Shown: one piece after another, positions 42,831 to 53,540 of the stretch
How positions within the stretch are numbered: position 1 is the first letter of the stretch
Layout of the letters: every line of letters starts with the position of its first letter
Assembly: GCA_001972305.1 (NCBI GenBank)
Contig: BDDD01000047.1
Coordinates: 344,607-408,606, forward strand
Length of the DNA stretch: 64,000 nt
Origin: Cephalotus follicularis
Lineage: Eukaryota > Streptophyta > Magnoliopsida > Oxalidales > Cephalotaceae
Reading direction: 5' to 3'
The notes under the pieces: model-generated
Told to the model about the DNA's origin: nothing
Databases searched by the model: none
What the model saw: the letters and a program-made list of their open reading frames with translations, nothing else
Program-made: the position numbers and the translations under genes

Positions 42831-44093
42831 TGAAATAAACACTCTTGCAATATACAAGAGGGGGGGTGAATTGAATATTGATGTAAATATCGGGAATTTA
42901 AAAACTTTAAAAGCAAAGAGTGAAGGGAAAGAAAAACTTCTCCTAATTTAGAGTGGTTCGGCTAACTCTTGCCTACGTCCACTTTTCCCAAGGGAGCTCC
43001 TTCAGTTTCCACTATCTCGAATTGATTATGGCAGCAATTCGTTACACCTTACAATTTCGTGATTGACCTCAATCACAAGACCTTGACCTCAAGACCTTAG
43101 AGGATTCTCCTCTTTTACAAGTAATTTGTGAAAGTGTTTACAAGATAACCTCTCAAATAGGTTGATATGACTTATACAGATCACAATATGAAACACTCAG
43201 AAAAACTCAAAAGATAGAGCTTAGAAGCCTTTTAGAACACTATAGAGCACTTTGAGTTTTTACACACTAGAATGCTTGAATTTGATATCTCTATTGATGT
43301 TGTGTAATTATTGTTGAATCTTGCTTGATTGTTCTGTTTCTTCTGAGGTTTGAGTCTTCCTTTTATAGGCAGAAAAGATTTGTAGCCGTTGCATAATTCA
43401 TGGAAGCTTTTGATTTTAAAATGTGTTAGTGCAACTTTGAATTTGTCTCTGCTGATATAAAGACGTCGATGTCTTTAGAAAGGTGTCGATGTCTTTGTTA
43501 GTTGCTAGCCGTTGCAAGTGCGTTTACTAGCCGTTCCATGTTTCCCGGGTCAATCCATTTAAAAAGTCGCCGATGTCTTTTTAAAGGCGTTGATGTCTTT
43601 TCTGGGAATATGTCCAGGCATTTGAAGCTATGAGCATCACATCGACCTCTTCTATAGGGGTCGATGTCTTTTCTGGGAAATGCAGATAGGTCAAGAAAGG
43701 CGTCGATGTCTATGGAAAGGGATCGACTTCTTTTCATGGACGTCGATGTCTTCAAGAGAAAGGATCGATGTGATCAATCAATTTTGACCTGTAACATTTG
43801 CACCTTAAGACGTCGATGTCTTCCTGATAGGGATCGATGTCTTTTGTACGGACGTCGATGTCTTTGCTTGTATGGATCGATGTCTTCATTAAAATTTGAT
43901 TTGTAACTTTTGGCACTAAAGACGTCGATGTCTTATTGAAAGGGATCGATGTCTTTTGTACGGACGTCGATGTCTTTGCCCTGCAGATGATTTTTGCCTT
44001 TTGTGGAACTTTCTAATATCTTGCATATCAAGTAAACTTGTTAAATGCAAATATGTTAGCATCAAAACTAGGATTGAGACTAAATCGTCAACA
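42831..44093 (-). mobile_element. C2 3' LTR
   Basis: In element orientation it starts at 44093 with TGTTGACG and ends at 42831 with ...TTATTTCA. It includes the block 'caagagggggggtgaattg' (42853-42871), which the other LTR lacks, and an array of GTCGATGTC motifs. Confidence 0.85.
43460..43990. repeat. GTCGATGTC motif array in the C2 LTR
   Basis: Some 15-20 occurrences of (a/g)cGTCGATGTCtt or gGATCGATGTCtt at irregular short intervals. The other C2 LTR repeats it at about 48040-48580. Confidence 0.88.
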
Positions 44094-44107
44094 ATCTCCC
44101 CCTTTTT
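44094..44107 (-). other. C2 polypurine tract
   Basis: On the - strand, AAAAAGGGGGAGAT leads into the LTR start TGTTGACG. Confidence 0.88.
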
Positions 44108-44733
44108 GATGATGACAAAAATTTGCTCAAAAAGGCATAAACATAAGTAATACCAATTAGAACATAAGTGATACCAATAGGGTTATCTTATAAAGTAAGC
44201 AATGTTCATAAGAATGTTCCTTTTGAATGTGCAATATCAATTAGCTATGAGTTTTGCTTTTGAGAGCTCTTTCTCCCCATTAGTTATAGGATCAAATTAA
44301 TATCAATCAAAGCTTTTGAGTTCTCTCCCATAAATTACAAACTCTAACTTTTTGAACCTTTTCTCCCCCTTTTTTGTATAGCATAAAAAAGGTAGAAATA
44401 ATTAGCTCCCCCTTAATAAAAGCAAGGGTAAAAATATGAACATAAGCATTAATGCACAAAATATCAAAATATCGGCAATAAACATAATTGAGAAAACATA
44501 TTATCATTAACCAAAATCACATTCATACAACCATATCAAAAACATCATATCATAAACACTGAAATGTATAAACACAATTTCATAAACACAATCATAATAT
44601 CATTAAGAAACACATAATTTCATTAATAATAAAAAAAACTTTGTCCTCACAAAAAAATCATAAAAATATAAATAAACACCATGGTTTATTACAACCAAAA
44701 ACAAATCAAAAAAAAAAGAAAACAGCAGCAAGA

Positions 44734-46045
44734 TCAAGCAACAGCGGGAGAGGGATCGGAATCGGAAGAGTCATCGCCCGAAGTCTCTTCACAAGTATCA
44801 ATAGTCTTGGAAGCCGCGAGTTTTCGTTCCAACCTTTTGAGATGCCTCTTTGTGACTTTTAGGTCATAGTAGATGGTTTCATCGACGTTCTCGAAGTCGG
44901 ACCGAATCGTCAAGTTGTCTTTCTCCAAGTTATCAATCCGCGAATTGGCTTGCTCAAATTTTCCTTCAAGCGAAGCTTGCATAGAATCGAATCTATCACT
45001 CATAAATGCCATCATCCTATCAAAATCAGTTGTGGATGAGGATCCATGAGCTTGTGCAGGTTGAGTTTCTTCTTGAGCTTCCCATGGAGGGTTCTCCTCT
45101 AGATATTCTCAATCAATCCTTTGCCCTTGATCAACCTTGGGGCAATAAGTCCAAATACCTCATTGTTTCTTCCATAACATCCTATTTAGAGTGCTTTTGT
45201 TATAGGTGTCCTCCTTCTTTAACTTTGTGATAATTTATCCTTCAAGCCGAATTTCGTGATATTGAAAGATTTTGGTGAGAATGGATCAGAAAGGAAGAAC
45301 AAATTTCTTTTGAGTGAATGCTCTCACCATGGTTTTGAGCAAAAGAAGGGGATAGCAATATTCGACCTTTGAGATGATGCACCAAATCAAGAATGCTTGC
45401 ATCCAAGATAGCTTAGCATATCCACCACCGGTGGGAAGAAGTTGATGCACAATGAGGTGGTGGAGGAGTCTATGATCCACAGAAAGTCTATTGGTGCTAA
45501 GAGCCATATTTGGGTGGGTGTTTGGATCGTTGGGATAAAGGATGGACAAAATGAGATTAGGGTGAAAACCCTCAACTTCCGGCCATTTCTTGTGTTCAAA
45601 AATGAACAAACCAGAGTGTGGAATATGGAGGATAGAGGCTAGAATCCTAGCATCTAGAAAGATACGTTGCCCTTTGACAGTAGAGGAGAGAGCAAACTCC
45701 TCATGAGGGCTAGAGATGATCCTAAGGTTCATATAGAACTCTTTGACCAATTTGACATAAAAAGGGTCCTAGATTTGGACAAGGGGAAGAAGATTCAGCT
45801 GCTCAAGCCAGGAAACGAAACAAAATTCAGAGGAAAAGAATGCCAGGTTGATGTTCCTGCTACCCATGACCCGTTTATCTACAAAAACTACATTTCTCAA
45901 AGGGATTTGCTCTTCGGATTCGGAATCCGATTGGAGAGCAGGGTCAGGGGAAGGTTCCCTAATGTCAAGCTTACGTTTTCTATTAGATTTCTTAGGCTAG
46001 GAAGATGATGCAGCCTTCTTAGAGGCAGTGGATTTTGACCTAACC
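44734..46045 (-). pseudogene. C2 extra ORF downstream of pol (plant transposon-protein type)
   Basis: Starting MVRSKSTASKKAASSS at 46045, one - strand frame runs to 45286 through two TAG stops (near 45997 and 45750). It is basic, then Asp/Ser/Glu-rich (SDSESEEQIP). A region resembling the 'putative plant transposon protein' domain follows: LVKEFYMNLR, KGQRIFLDARILASIL, LLHHLIVHQLLPTGGGYAKL and FLIWCIISKVEYCYPLL. A further - strand frame (44734-45015) is a predicted coiled coil (SLEGKFEQANSRIDNLEKDN) with an acidic end. SIRE/Maximus elements often carry an extra gene here, sometimes called env-like. No membrane segment or signal peptide is seen, so I do not call it env. Confidence 0.6.
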
Positions 46046-46249
46046 ATTTTATCAAACACCTGGTGTACACAACAGACAAACACAGATAATGAGAAAAACG
46101 GTTGGATTGGAAGAGAGAAAAACGGATTTTGATGACGAAAAAGAGTTGGAGAGATGATATTCAAACTATGAGAACGATTTTTGAAAGAAAAATAGAGAGA
46201 GTATAAAATTTTCGAAAATCTCAGAATAGGGTTAAAGAGTGATATGAGC

Positions 46250-46490
46250 ATGAGATCGACGTTTTTATGAAAAAGTTGATTTCAGGGTGAAAGACGTCGA
46301 CGCGTTCTTTAAAAAGAACGAAGGGAATCGATTCAGAAAACCCTGCGTTTTGAAAAGCATCGACGCGTTTATAAAGAAGTCGACGTGGTTCAGAGAAACA
46401 CAAAGAAATCGATGTTTTGTAAAAGAGATAGACGTGATTTCATAAAACATAAAATTTTGCAGAAAAGAAGTCGACGTGTTTTTGTAAAAC
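46250..46490. repeat. TCGACG motif cluster inside C2
   Basis: Words such as gaagTCGACGtg, gcaTCGACGcg and gacgTCGACGcg recur in the leader of the extra ORF. They are related to the LTR array but not identical to it. Confidence 0.7.
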
Positions 46491-46575
46491 CAGAATAGTA
46501 ACAAACAAAAACACAACAATCAATCATCATATCAAATGAACATACGATTAAATCAATCATACAAACAGATAAACA

Positions 46576-47488
46576 TCATTCAAGCTCACATAAACCTAAT
46601 TTTCTTCTAAATTTTGAAAAATAATTTTCATCAAGAGGTTTAGTGAAAATATCCGCCACTTGTTTTTCGGTGGGAATATACTCTAAAACAATATCTCCAC
46701 TTTCAACATGTTCTCTCAAAAAGCGATATCTAATGTCAATGTGCTTTGTCCTAGAATGATGAACTGGGTTCTTAGCTAGACAAATGCTACTAGTATTATC
46801 ACATTTAAAAGAGATATCCTTTACGCAAATACCATAATCAATTAATTGTTGCTTTTGCCATAAGATTTGTGCACAACAACTACCTACAACAATATATTCA
46901 TCTTCGGTGGTAGATAAAGCAACTGAATTTTGCTTTTTACTAAACCAAGAGATAAGCATGCTTCCTAGGTATTGGCATGAGCCACTACTGCTCTTGCGGT
47001 CAACTTCATAACCACCAAAGTCGGCATCCGAGTAAGAATGTAAATCAAAATTAGAGTCTCGGGAATACCACAAGCCTAATGTAGGTGTGTATGCAAGATA
47101 TTTAAAAATTCGTTTTACGGCAAACAAATGAGATTCTGTTGGATTAGATTGAAATCGGGCACACAAGCACACACTAAACAAGATATCGGGTCTACTAGCA
47201 GTTAAATACAATAAAGACCCAATGATACTTCTATAAAGCTTTTGGTCAACATTTTTACCTTGTTCGTCTTTGTCAATATTTGTAGAGGTGCTCATTGGAG
47301 TCTTACTTATTTTAGCTTTCTCCATTCCAAACTTCTTGAGAATTTCCTTTATGTATTTTGTTTGGTTGATGAAGATTCCCTCTTTGTTTTGTGTGACTTG
47401 AAGTCCAAGAAAGAAGTTGAGCTCTCCCATTAGACTCATTTCAAATTCGGATTTCATGGTATTTGAAAATTCCTTGCACAAAGAGTCA
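46576..47488 (-). CDS. C2 copia reverse transcriptase (C-terminal half) and RNase H
   Basis: A clean - strand frame of about 300 codons. It opens NDSLCKEFSNTMKSEF, then MGELNFFLGLQVTQ, GIFINQTKYIKEILKKFGM, YRSIIGSLLYLTASRPDI and HLFAVKRIFKYLAYTPTLGL. RNase H follows with LHSYSDADFGGYEVDRKS, SWFSKKQNSVALSTTEDEYI, SICLAKNPVHHSRTKHIDIR and ADIFTKPLDE, ending at a normal stop. All RNase H acidic residues appear present. The polymerase active site (YVDD) lies upstream and is deleted, so this piece has no polymerase. The open frame suggests a fairly recent element. Confidence 0.9.
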
Positions 47489-47493
47489 TTATA

Positions 47494-48691
47494 AAGAGTG
47501 AAGGGAAAGAAAAACTTCTCCGAATTTAGAGTGGTTCGGCTAACTCTTGCCTACGTCCACTTTTCCCAAGGGAGCTCCTTGAGTTTCCACTATCTTGAAT
47601 TGATTATGGCAGCAATTCGTTACACCTTACAATTTCGTGATTGACCTAAATCACAAGACCTTGACCTCAAGACCTTAGAGGATTCTCCTCTTTTACAAGT
47701 AATTTGTGAAAGTGTTTACAAAATAACCTCTCAAATAGGTTGATATGACTTATACATATCACAATATGAAACACTCAGAAAAACTCAAAAGATAGAGCTT
47801 AGAAGCCTTTTAGAACACTATAGAGCACTTTGAGTTTTTACACACTAGAATGCTTGAATTTGATATCTCTCTTGATGTTTTGTAATTATTGTTGAATCTT
47901 GCTTGATTTTTCTGTTTCTTCTGAGGTTTGAGTCTTCCTTTTATAGGCAGAAAAGATTTGTAGCCGTTGTATAATTCATGGAAGCTTTTGATTTTAAAAT
48001 GTGTTAGTGCAACTTTGAATTTGTCTCTGCTGATATAAAGACCTCGATGTCTTTAGAAAGGCGTCGATGTCTTTGTTAGTTGCTAGCCGTTGCAAGTGCG
48101 TTTACTAGCCGTTCCATGTTTCCCGGGTCAATCCATTTAAAAAGACGTTGATGTCTTTTTAAAGGCGTCGATGTCTTTTCTGGGAATATGTCCAGGCATT
48201 TGAAGCTATGGGCATCACATCGACTTGTTCTATAGGGGTCGATGTCTTTTCTGGGAAATGCAGATAGGTCTAGAAAGGCGTCGATGTCTATGGAAAGGGA
48301 TCGACTTCTTTTCATGGACGTCGATGTCTTCATGAGAAAGGATCGATGTGATCAATCAATTTTGACCTGTAACTTTTGAACCTTAAGACGTCGATGTCTT
48401 CCTGATAGGGATCGATGTCTTTTGTACGGACGTCGATGTCTTTGCTTGTATGGATCGATGTCTTCATTAAAATTTGATCTGTAACTTTTGGCACTAAAGA
48501 CGTCGATGTCTTCTTGAAAGGGATCGATGTGTTTCGTACGAATGTCGATGTCTTTGCTTGAAGGTCGATGTCTTTGCCCTGCAGATGATTTTTGCCTTTT
48601 GCGGAACTTTCTAATATCTTGCACATCAAGTAAACTTGTTAAATGCAAATATGTTATCATCAAAACTAGGATTGAGACTAAATCGTCAACA
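47494..48691 (-). mobile_element. C2 5' LTR, end deleted
   Basis: It matches 42913-44093 closely, including the GTCGATGTC array. The 82 bases equivalent to 42831-42912 and the primer site are missing at the junction with pol. 'AAAGAGT' occurs at both deletion ends. Confidence 0.87.
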
Positions 48692-49035
48692 GGATCCTCT
48701 AAGCGCGTAGGCTGATCGACCGACCTCCTAGCTGCCATTGTACGCCTAGTGAGTCTTACGGTCGGAGGATGTTCTAGAGCTTCTGCCGCACGTCTATCAG
48801 GTCTGGTGGCTGAAGTTTTTTCTGATGCAGTTGCATGTCGCTGTATGAATTCATTCATCTGGGTCATCGTTGCACGCATCCTTCACATAAGACTCCTAGG
48901 CTCCTCTCGATCAGGAGTTGTCACTTCAGCCTCTTGGGTTACATTCACTTCTTCTGCATCTCCATTTGCTCGAGTACGTCTAATTGACGGCTTGGATCTC
49001 GCTCTTCGTACAGTTCTACTTCGATGACCATCCAT
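48692..49035 (-). pseudogene. E1 gag, N-terminal fragment
   Basis: On the - strand it starts MDGHRSRTVRRARSKPSIRR and continues through a TGA at 48883-48885 to EFIQRHATASEKTSATRPD and RSVDQPTRLEDP, where C2 is inserted. The frame continues at 42825. The basic N-terminus and the position after the primer-binding site agree with gag. The ATG at 49033-49035 is the best start. Confidence 0.85.
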
Positions 49036-49140
49036 ATTTACCTTGTATGAAAACAGTGGGTTAATATCCACTTATGATATCCGTATGCAATAAACTTTAC
49101 AAGACAACGACTCTATCCTGGTATGCCCAGCATAGCAAAC

Positions 49141-49157
49141 CTGGGGCTCTAATACCA
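49141..49157 (-). other. E1 primer-binding site (tRNA-Met type)
   Basis: On the - strand it reads TGGTATTAGAGCCCCAG, one change from the usual TGGTATCAGAGC, four bases inside the 5' LTR. Confidence 0.85.
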
Positions 49158-49161
49158 AAAC

Positions 49162-51192
49162 TGTAACACCCCAAACCCCAAGGATTCACCCCTAAGGCTT
49201 GACAAGTTAGAAGTCGTACCATTCAAGTCCGTCATCAAACAATTAGCATAATTTAAAACATCTTAACACATAACAATGCATGCGAAAAACTCAAATAAAC
49301 CATGTCTTGTGTGGATAAACCCAATGTATACAATACGGTTCAAAACAAGCTCTACCATAAACCGGCAGGTCATTTTACAAATTCCAATTTCACTTTTATA
49401 CCATTCGGTCATTGGACTACATTGGAGAAGAATACTTACTCGGTTACTTTAATCCTCTGCTTGCTGCAAAACTCCACCTGCATCTGACCCATTACCAATA
49501 ATGGGTCAGCAACCACTGTTGTGTAGGAAATACTACATATGCATGTGTGAAGTGCAAGTGCAACAATATTAGTGTGTATGTTATGAGAGATACAAGTAAA
49601 AGCTCAACAATACAATATAGATAACCTTATCATTCCAAATACCATTAACATTCATAAACGATCCTCCTCAGCTTCCTCTGTGTTAGGAGGAGCAGAATAC
49701 GCACTCCAGACGTTTTAGGCAGAGGATCCGAGATGGGATAACGATTACATTATTAGGAAGACAAGGTTCCTCGGCTTCCGCAGCTTAGGGAAAAGCAAGA
49801 TACGCTCTCTAGATGTTGTAGGCAGAGGAGAGGAAACAAGCACTTATGTGTACATTTGATCAGACCTCATCACAGTTACACCATTTATACCTTAACCTTA
49901 TAACTATATAGTAACATTCATTTAACTTTTATGGCTTATCTCAATTGGTGATCCCTTAGGCTCATCTCAATCGGTGATCCCCATAGGCTATCTACCTCGG
50001 TGACCCTCCTGGTTCATCTCGGCTAGTGACCCATTGGTTCATCTCGAGTGATAGCTTTACTAGTTCATCTCAGTTGGTCACCCAGTTCTGGTTCATCTCA
50101 ATTGGTGACCCATTACATTACACATTAATTAGTCTAACATTAACACTATGTTTCCTTTTTAAGAGGTCTATCTACTTTACCTTTAGTCTGCCTTTATGTT
50201 TAGTCTACCTTTTAACTTAGTCTGCCCATACACTTACTCTGCCTTACGGTATATTAACTAGTTTGTCCTCTGATCCTATGGGAAGGTCAGCTCGGCAAGT
50301 GCGAGTTAGACAAGCTCAGACCCATGCTCTGGCCTGCTCGGGCACATGCTGTGGCATGCTCAGAATTATGCTATGGCAGGCTCGGACACATGCTATAGCA
50401 TGCTCCAACACATGCTCTGGCTTGCTCGGACGCAATAGTCCTTCTCGGACGCATGAGCTAATGATCCTCAGAGGTGGTAGTCCTTCTCGGACCTTCATCC
50501 AACATGTGTCAGAACACTAATACATTATTTACAGTCTATAACACAGTATGTAATCGATTACTTGAAAATCCACCAGTTCTAGAAGACGATTATACGCATT
50601 CATTACTTTAGAATTAGCAATAGCAGGGCATATCATTCACATTCTCTAGCTAGAATATAGACATTCCCTAGATCTAAACAATCTCAGTAGAAATTCACAA
50701 CATTCATAAAATCTCTATGAAGTATAGGTAGTAGATCCTACTTCGACACTGTCGAGTCTCGATTTACACTTTCCTTTCCACTGTTAAACACGAACAATTG
50801 CTCCCTTGTCTTCTAGCTAAGCTCCTTCCTTCACTGTTTCTCCTTTCGCTTCCTTGTTGCCCACTCTACCTCTCTCTCAAGGCTAGTAGTGAAGGGATTA
50901 AAATTGGAGTGGAAGGTGAGACAAGAATTTTCTAGGGACTGACATTCTCTTGTCTCTTTCTCTGCATTTTGGCAAAAACCGTCCCAACAGTCACCACTTT
51001 CTCTATTATAGTTGAAATGGAAGGCTCTAGAATTCACCCGTCACTTGCTACCGTTTCCAAATGTTGGGTTGAGGACTGGTACAGTCAGCCGATCACTCCC
51101 TTTTCCTCGAAATCAAAGCTTGGCCCAATACCATAGGAACCATTTTCAAGCCCAAAATACCATTCTTTCATTATGAAATTTAGGGTGTTACA
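49162..51192 (-). mobile_element. E1 5' LTR (2.0 kb)
   Basis: TGTAACACCCC...GGGTGTTACA, the partner of 4307-6319. It carries the same two minisatellites in altered copy number (about 49930-50110 and 50322-50440). Confidence 0.9.
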
Positions 51193-53527
51193 CTTTAAAT
51201 ACTCAAATAATTTTCTCATTCTATCTTTGGCAATTATCCAACTAAGCTCCCAGGTCAATCATTTATTTTCAATCCACTTGAATGGACTAGAGTTCCTTCA
51301 GCGATTCTCATCCTATAGAGCTATCGAGATTAGTTGAACCTCATAGATCCAATCTATATGTCATACAACTCTTAGAAAACTATGTAGGAAGCATATTATC
51401 GTACTGGCGCTGGAGTCAGGCACTATGATTTCTACTGCTAGGCACCATACTTTCACAATGATATCACGCCACTTGGCCATCTTGGTCAAGTCTTCATATG
51501 AGGTATCAGTACCTAGTACTCATTGCCTGCCTAGCGAACGTTTTCCAAATTGAGAAAATTAGGCCCTTTCAGTTAATTTGTCTCAAGAATAAGGGTGATG
51601 ATAGCCATATCTAGCAACCTAAGATAAGGAAACTAAAAGCAAGAGTCAGCATCTATTCCAATATTTTATGTGACTACCATAACACTTGGTCTTTTGTGTT
51701 TATGGTTCCTCCCACTATTCTAATCGTATTCCACACCCCATGTGGAATTTGGCAATTGTCCAAGCCCCTAGTGGGGATTGGATTCTATCCAGCATATTAT
51801 GGCCTAAGCTATAGCTTGACAAATCGTAATACCTTAGATAGGTAGGCTCGCTCACATATTTACACTATGCAGGGTCCCACCCTCGCTGTGTAAGATCCAA
51901 TCATAGATTCGGCCTACCAGCTCAATATGGCCTCGGTTATAGCTCAACAAACCATTAGAGCCAACATAAGTCCATACCCACAATCCTCAAAGAAATCTGC
52001 GTGTTTTGACACCCACATGTGTACATGTCCAAATGCCAAAACATCGCGATCTCCTTGCAGTGCCCAACACTACGATTGACATGACACTAGACAGACTGCA
52101 AACCTCAACTATTGCTTGACCACCCAAAGTCTGCCCATGCCACTCAACAAGAATCGTTGAAGGCCACGTCGGGTCACTAATTTGTGTCCCTGGCATTAGG
52201 ACTTATCATTTGAAAGTGGAGGAATTTGGGTGTCACATTTTAAATTACCAACCTTCAATTAATTCATTGGTTATCTTAGCCAATTCCAATTAATTATATC
52301 CAAGCATACTTGACGTGTTTGGACCATCCATCTCATGCAACCTATGTCCAACATAGAAATTAAATGGCCTGGCTAGGGACTAAAACTATAAGTGATCCGC
52401 ATGAGCCAATGCAATCACTCAGTCTCCTAGATGAACTATTTAATTCTACTTTATTACAAAATGCACCATGCATACATGGCCTTCAGTGGTCTTGTAATTT
52501 TCTTCTTTTTCATCTTCTTCCTCCTCACATCGATTACAAAATGAAATTTCAAAAATTACATTTGAATTTAAAGAATAAGAATACAAATTAGAGGGAGAAG
52601 AGATCCTATCTTAGAGAAGAATAAAAAGATAACAAATACAGTGCACACAGGCAACCTATTACAAACCATTAAAGTAATAAGTAAAATTAAACATCCACAA
52701 AAGAAACAAAAAACTAGGTCAAGACCCTTAGCCTACCATCATGCATAAGACATTCAAAAATTATATCTATTATAAACTTTGAATAAACACAAATAATTTC
52801 AATTTCCGATGGTAATCGAAATAATTTTAACAAGTTCGTCGATATTCTAGTAAAACTCCCACTAGATTAATTAAAACCTAGTTCCCCTTGGTTTACGAAA
52901 AATAATTTTAGTTTTCAAAAGTTAAAAAAAAACAATGCACGTGCGCATATGCAACCAGTGCATGCGCGTGCGCTATGTGCCCCGTACGTGTGCACAGTGT
53001 GTTCTGCACGTGCATTACATACATTCCGTACACGAACTACACATCTAGTTGGAACAAGTTTTTGTCCAGAATGCACGGCTTCCTCGCTGGTACACCTGCC
53101 ATCCTGCAGGCAGCAACAATTCTACTGCCCCCCGCCTAACAGTAGGTAAATTCCATTTGGAAACTATGTGCAGAAAAGTTCTGCACACATGTATTTTGCG
53201 CGCATCTACTCGTAACACCTTGTAACCCAGTCTGTTGACCTTCCAAGGCTCTATCAATGATCCATAACTGTATTTAGGAGCCTATTTTGATGTCCACTAC
53301 TAAACAACTCCCAGTACAGGTTTCTTGACCCAAAAAATAGTCCACTAGTCAGTCTGCGACACTAGTTCGCAAATTAAGTCCAACCCACACACAACACACT
53401 TCACAATCCAATTGCACATTTATAAAACAACCAAGGGAGGGAATTAAATCTAATATAATGCCATAATAATCATTCCAAAACAGCCACCAAAACTGAAATT
53501 AAAGTCTAACTAAAATTGAAGCAGATC
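51193..53527 (-). mobile_element. C1 5' internal region, no readable gene
   Basis: By position this is the leader and gag part of C1, but no frame matches gag or protease. It contains a block around 51740-51960 with self-similar phrases ('ggcctaagctatagcttgac', 'ggcctcggttatagctcaac'). A stretch of mostly alternating purine and pyrimidine lies at 52935-53030. Linkage to C1 rests on the primer-binding site and LTR that follow. Confidence 0.5.
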
Positions 53528-53539
53528 GCTCTGATATCA
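53528..53539 (-). other. C1 primer-binding site
   Basis: On the - strand, TGATATCAGAGC, a one-base variant of the tRNA-Met site, next to the LTR end TTTCCCAACA. Confidence 0.75.
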
Positions 53540-53540
53540 C

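Larger units (their letters stand above)
42831..48691 (-). mobile_element. C2: Ty1/copia element (SIRE/Maximus type), internally deleted
   Basis: Its LTRs are 42831-44093 and 47494-48691, and the target duplication is GGATT/GGATC (42826-42830, 48692-48696; one mismatch). The polypurine tract (CAAAAAGGGGGAGAT on the - strand) and the LTR start TGTTGACGATTTAG are of the SIRE/Maximus type. The 5' LTR is joined directly to the second half of the reverse transcriptase. The primer site, gag, protease, integrase and first half of the reverse transcriptase are therefore deleted. An extra ORF lies between pol and the 3' LTR. Removing the element restores E1 gag (RLEDPLVRFLRLNPPVFTG). Confidence 0.9.
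4307..51192 (-). mobile_element. E1: Ty3/gypsy chromovirus on the - strand, interrupted by E2 and C2
   Basis: The LTRs are 4307-6319 and 49162-51192, both TGTAAC(G/A)CCCC...GGGTGTTACA. The polypurine tract lies next to the left LTR and the tRNA-Met primer site next to the right one, so the element reads on the - strand. Coding order is gag (48692-49035, 42722-42825, 9773-10698), protease, reverse transcriptase, RNase H, integrase and chromodomain, the gypsy order. E2 interrupts gag after 10698 and C2 interrupts it at 42831; removing both restores one gag frame. The flanks ctttaaaaac (4297-4306) and ctttaaatac (51193-51202) resemble each other but are not a normal adjacent 5-base duplication. 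Confidence 0.85.

Noticed and set aside
44734-46045. An env gene, as reported for some SIRE-type elements
   Set aside because: No signal peptide, transmembrane helix or Cys-rich ectodomain is visible; the translated text fits a plant-transposon-protein type domain better.
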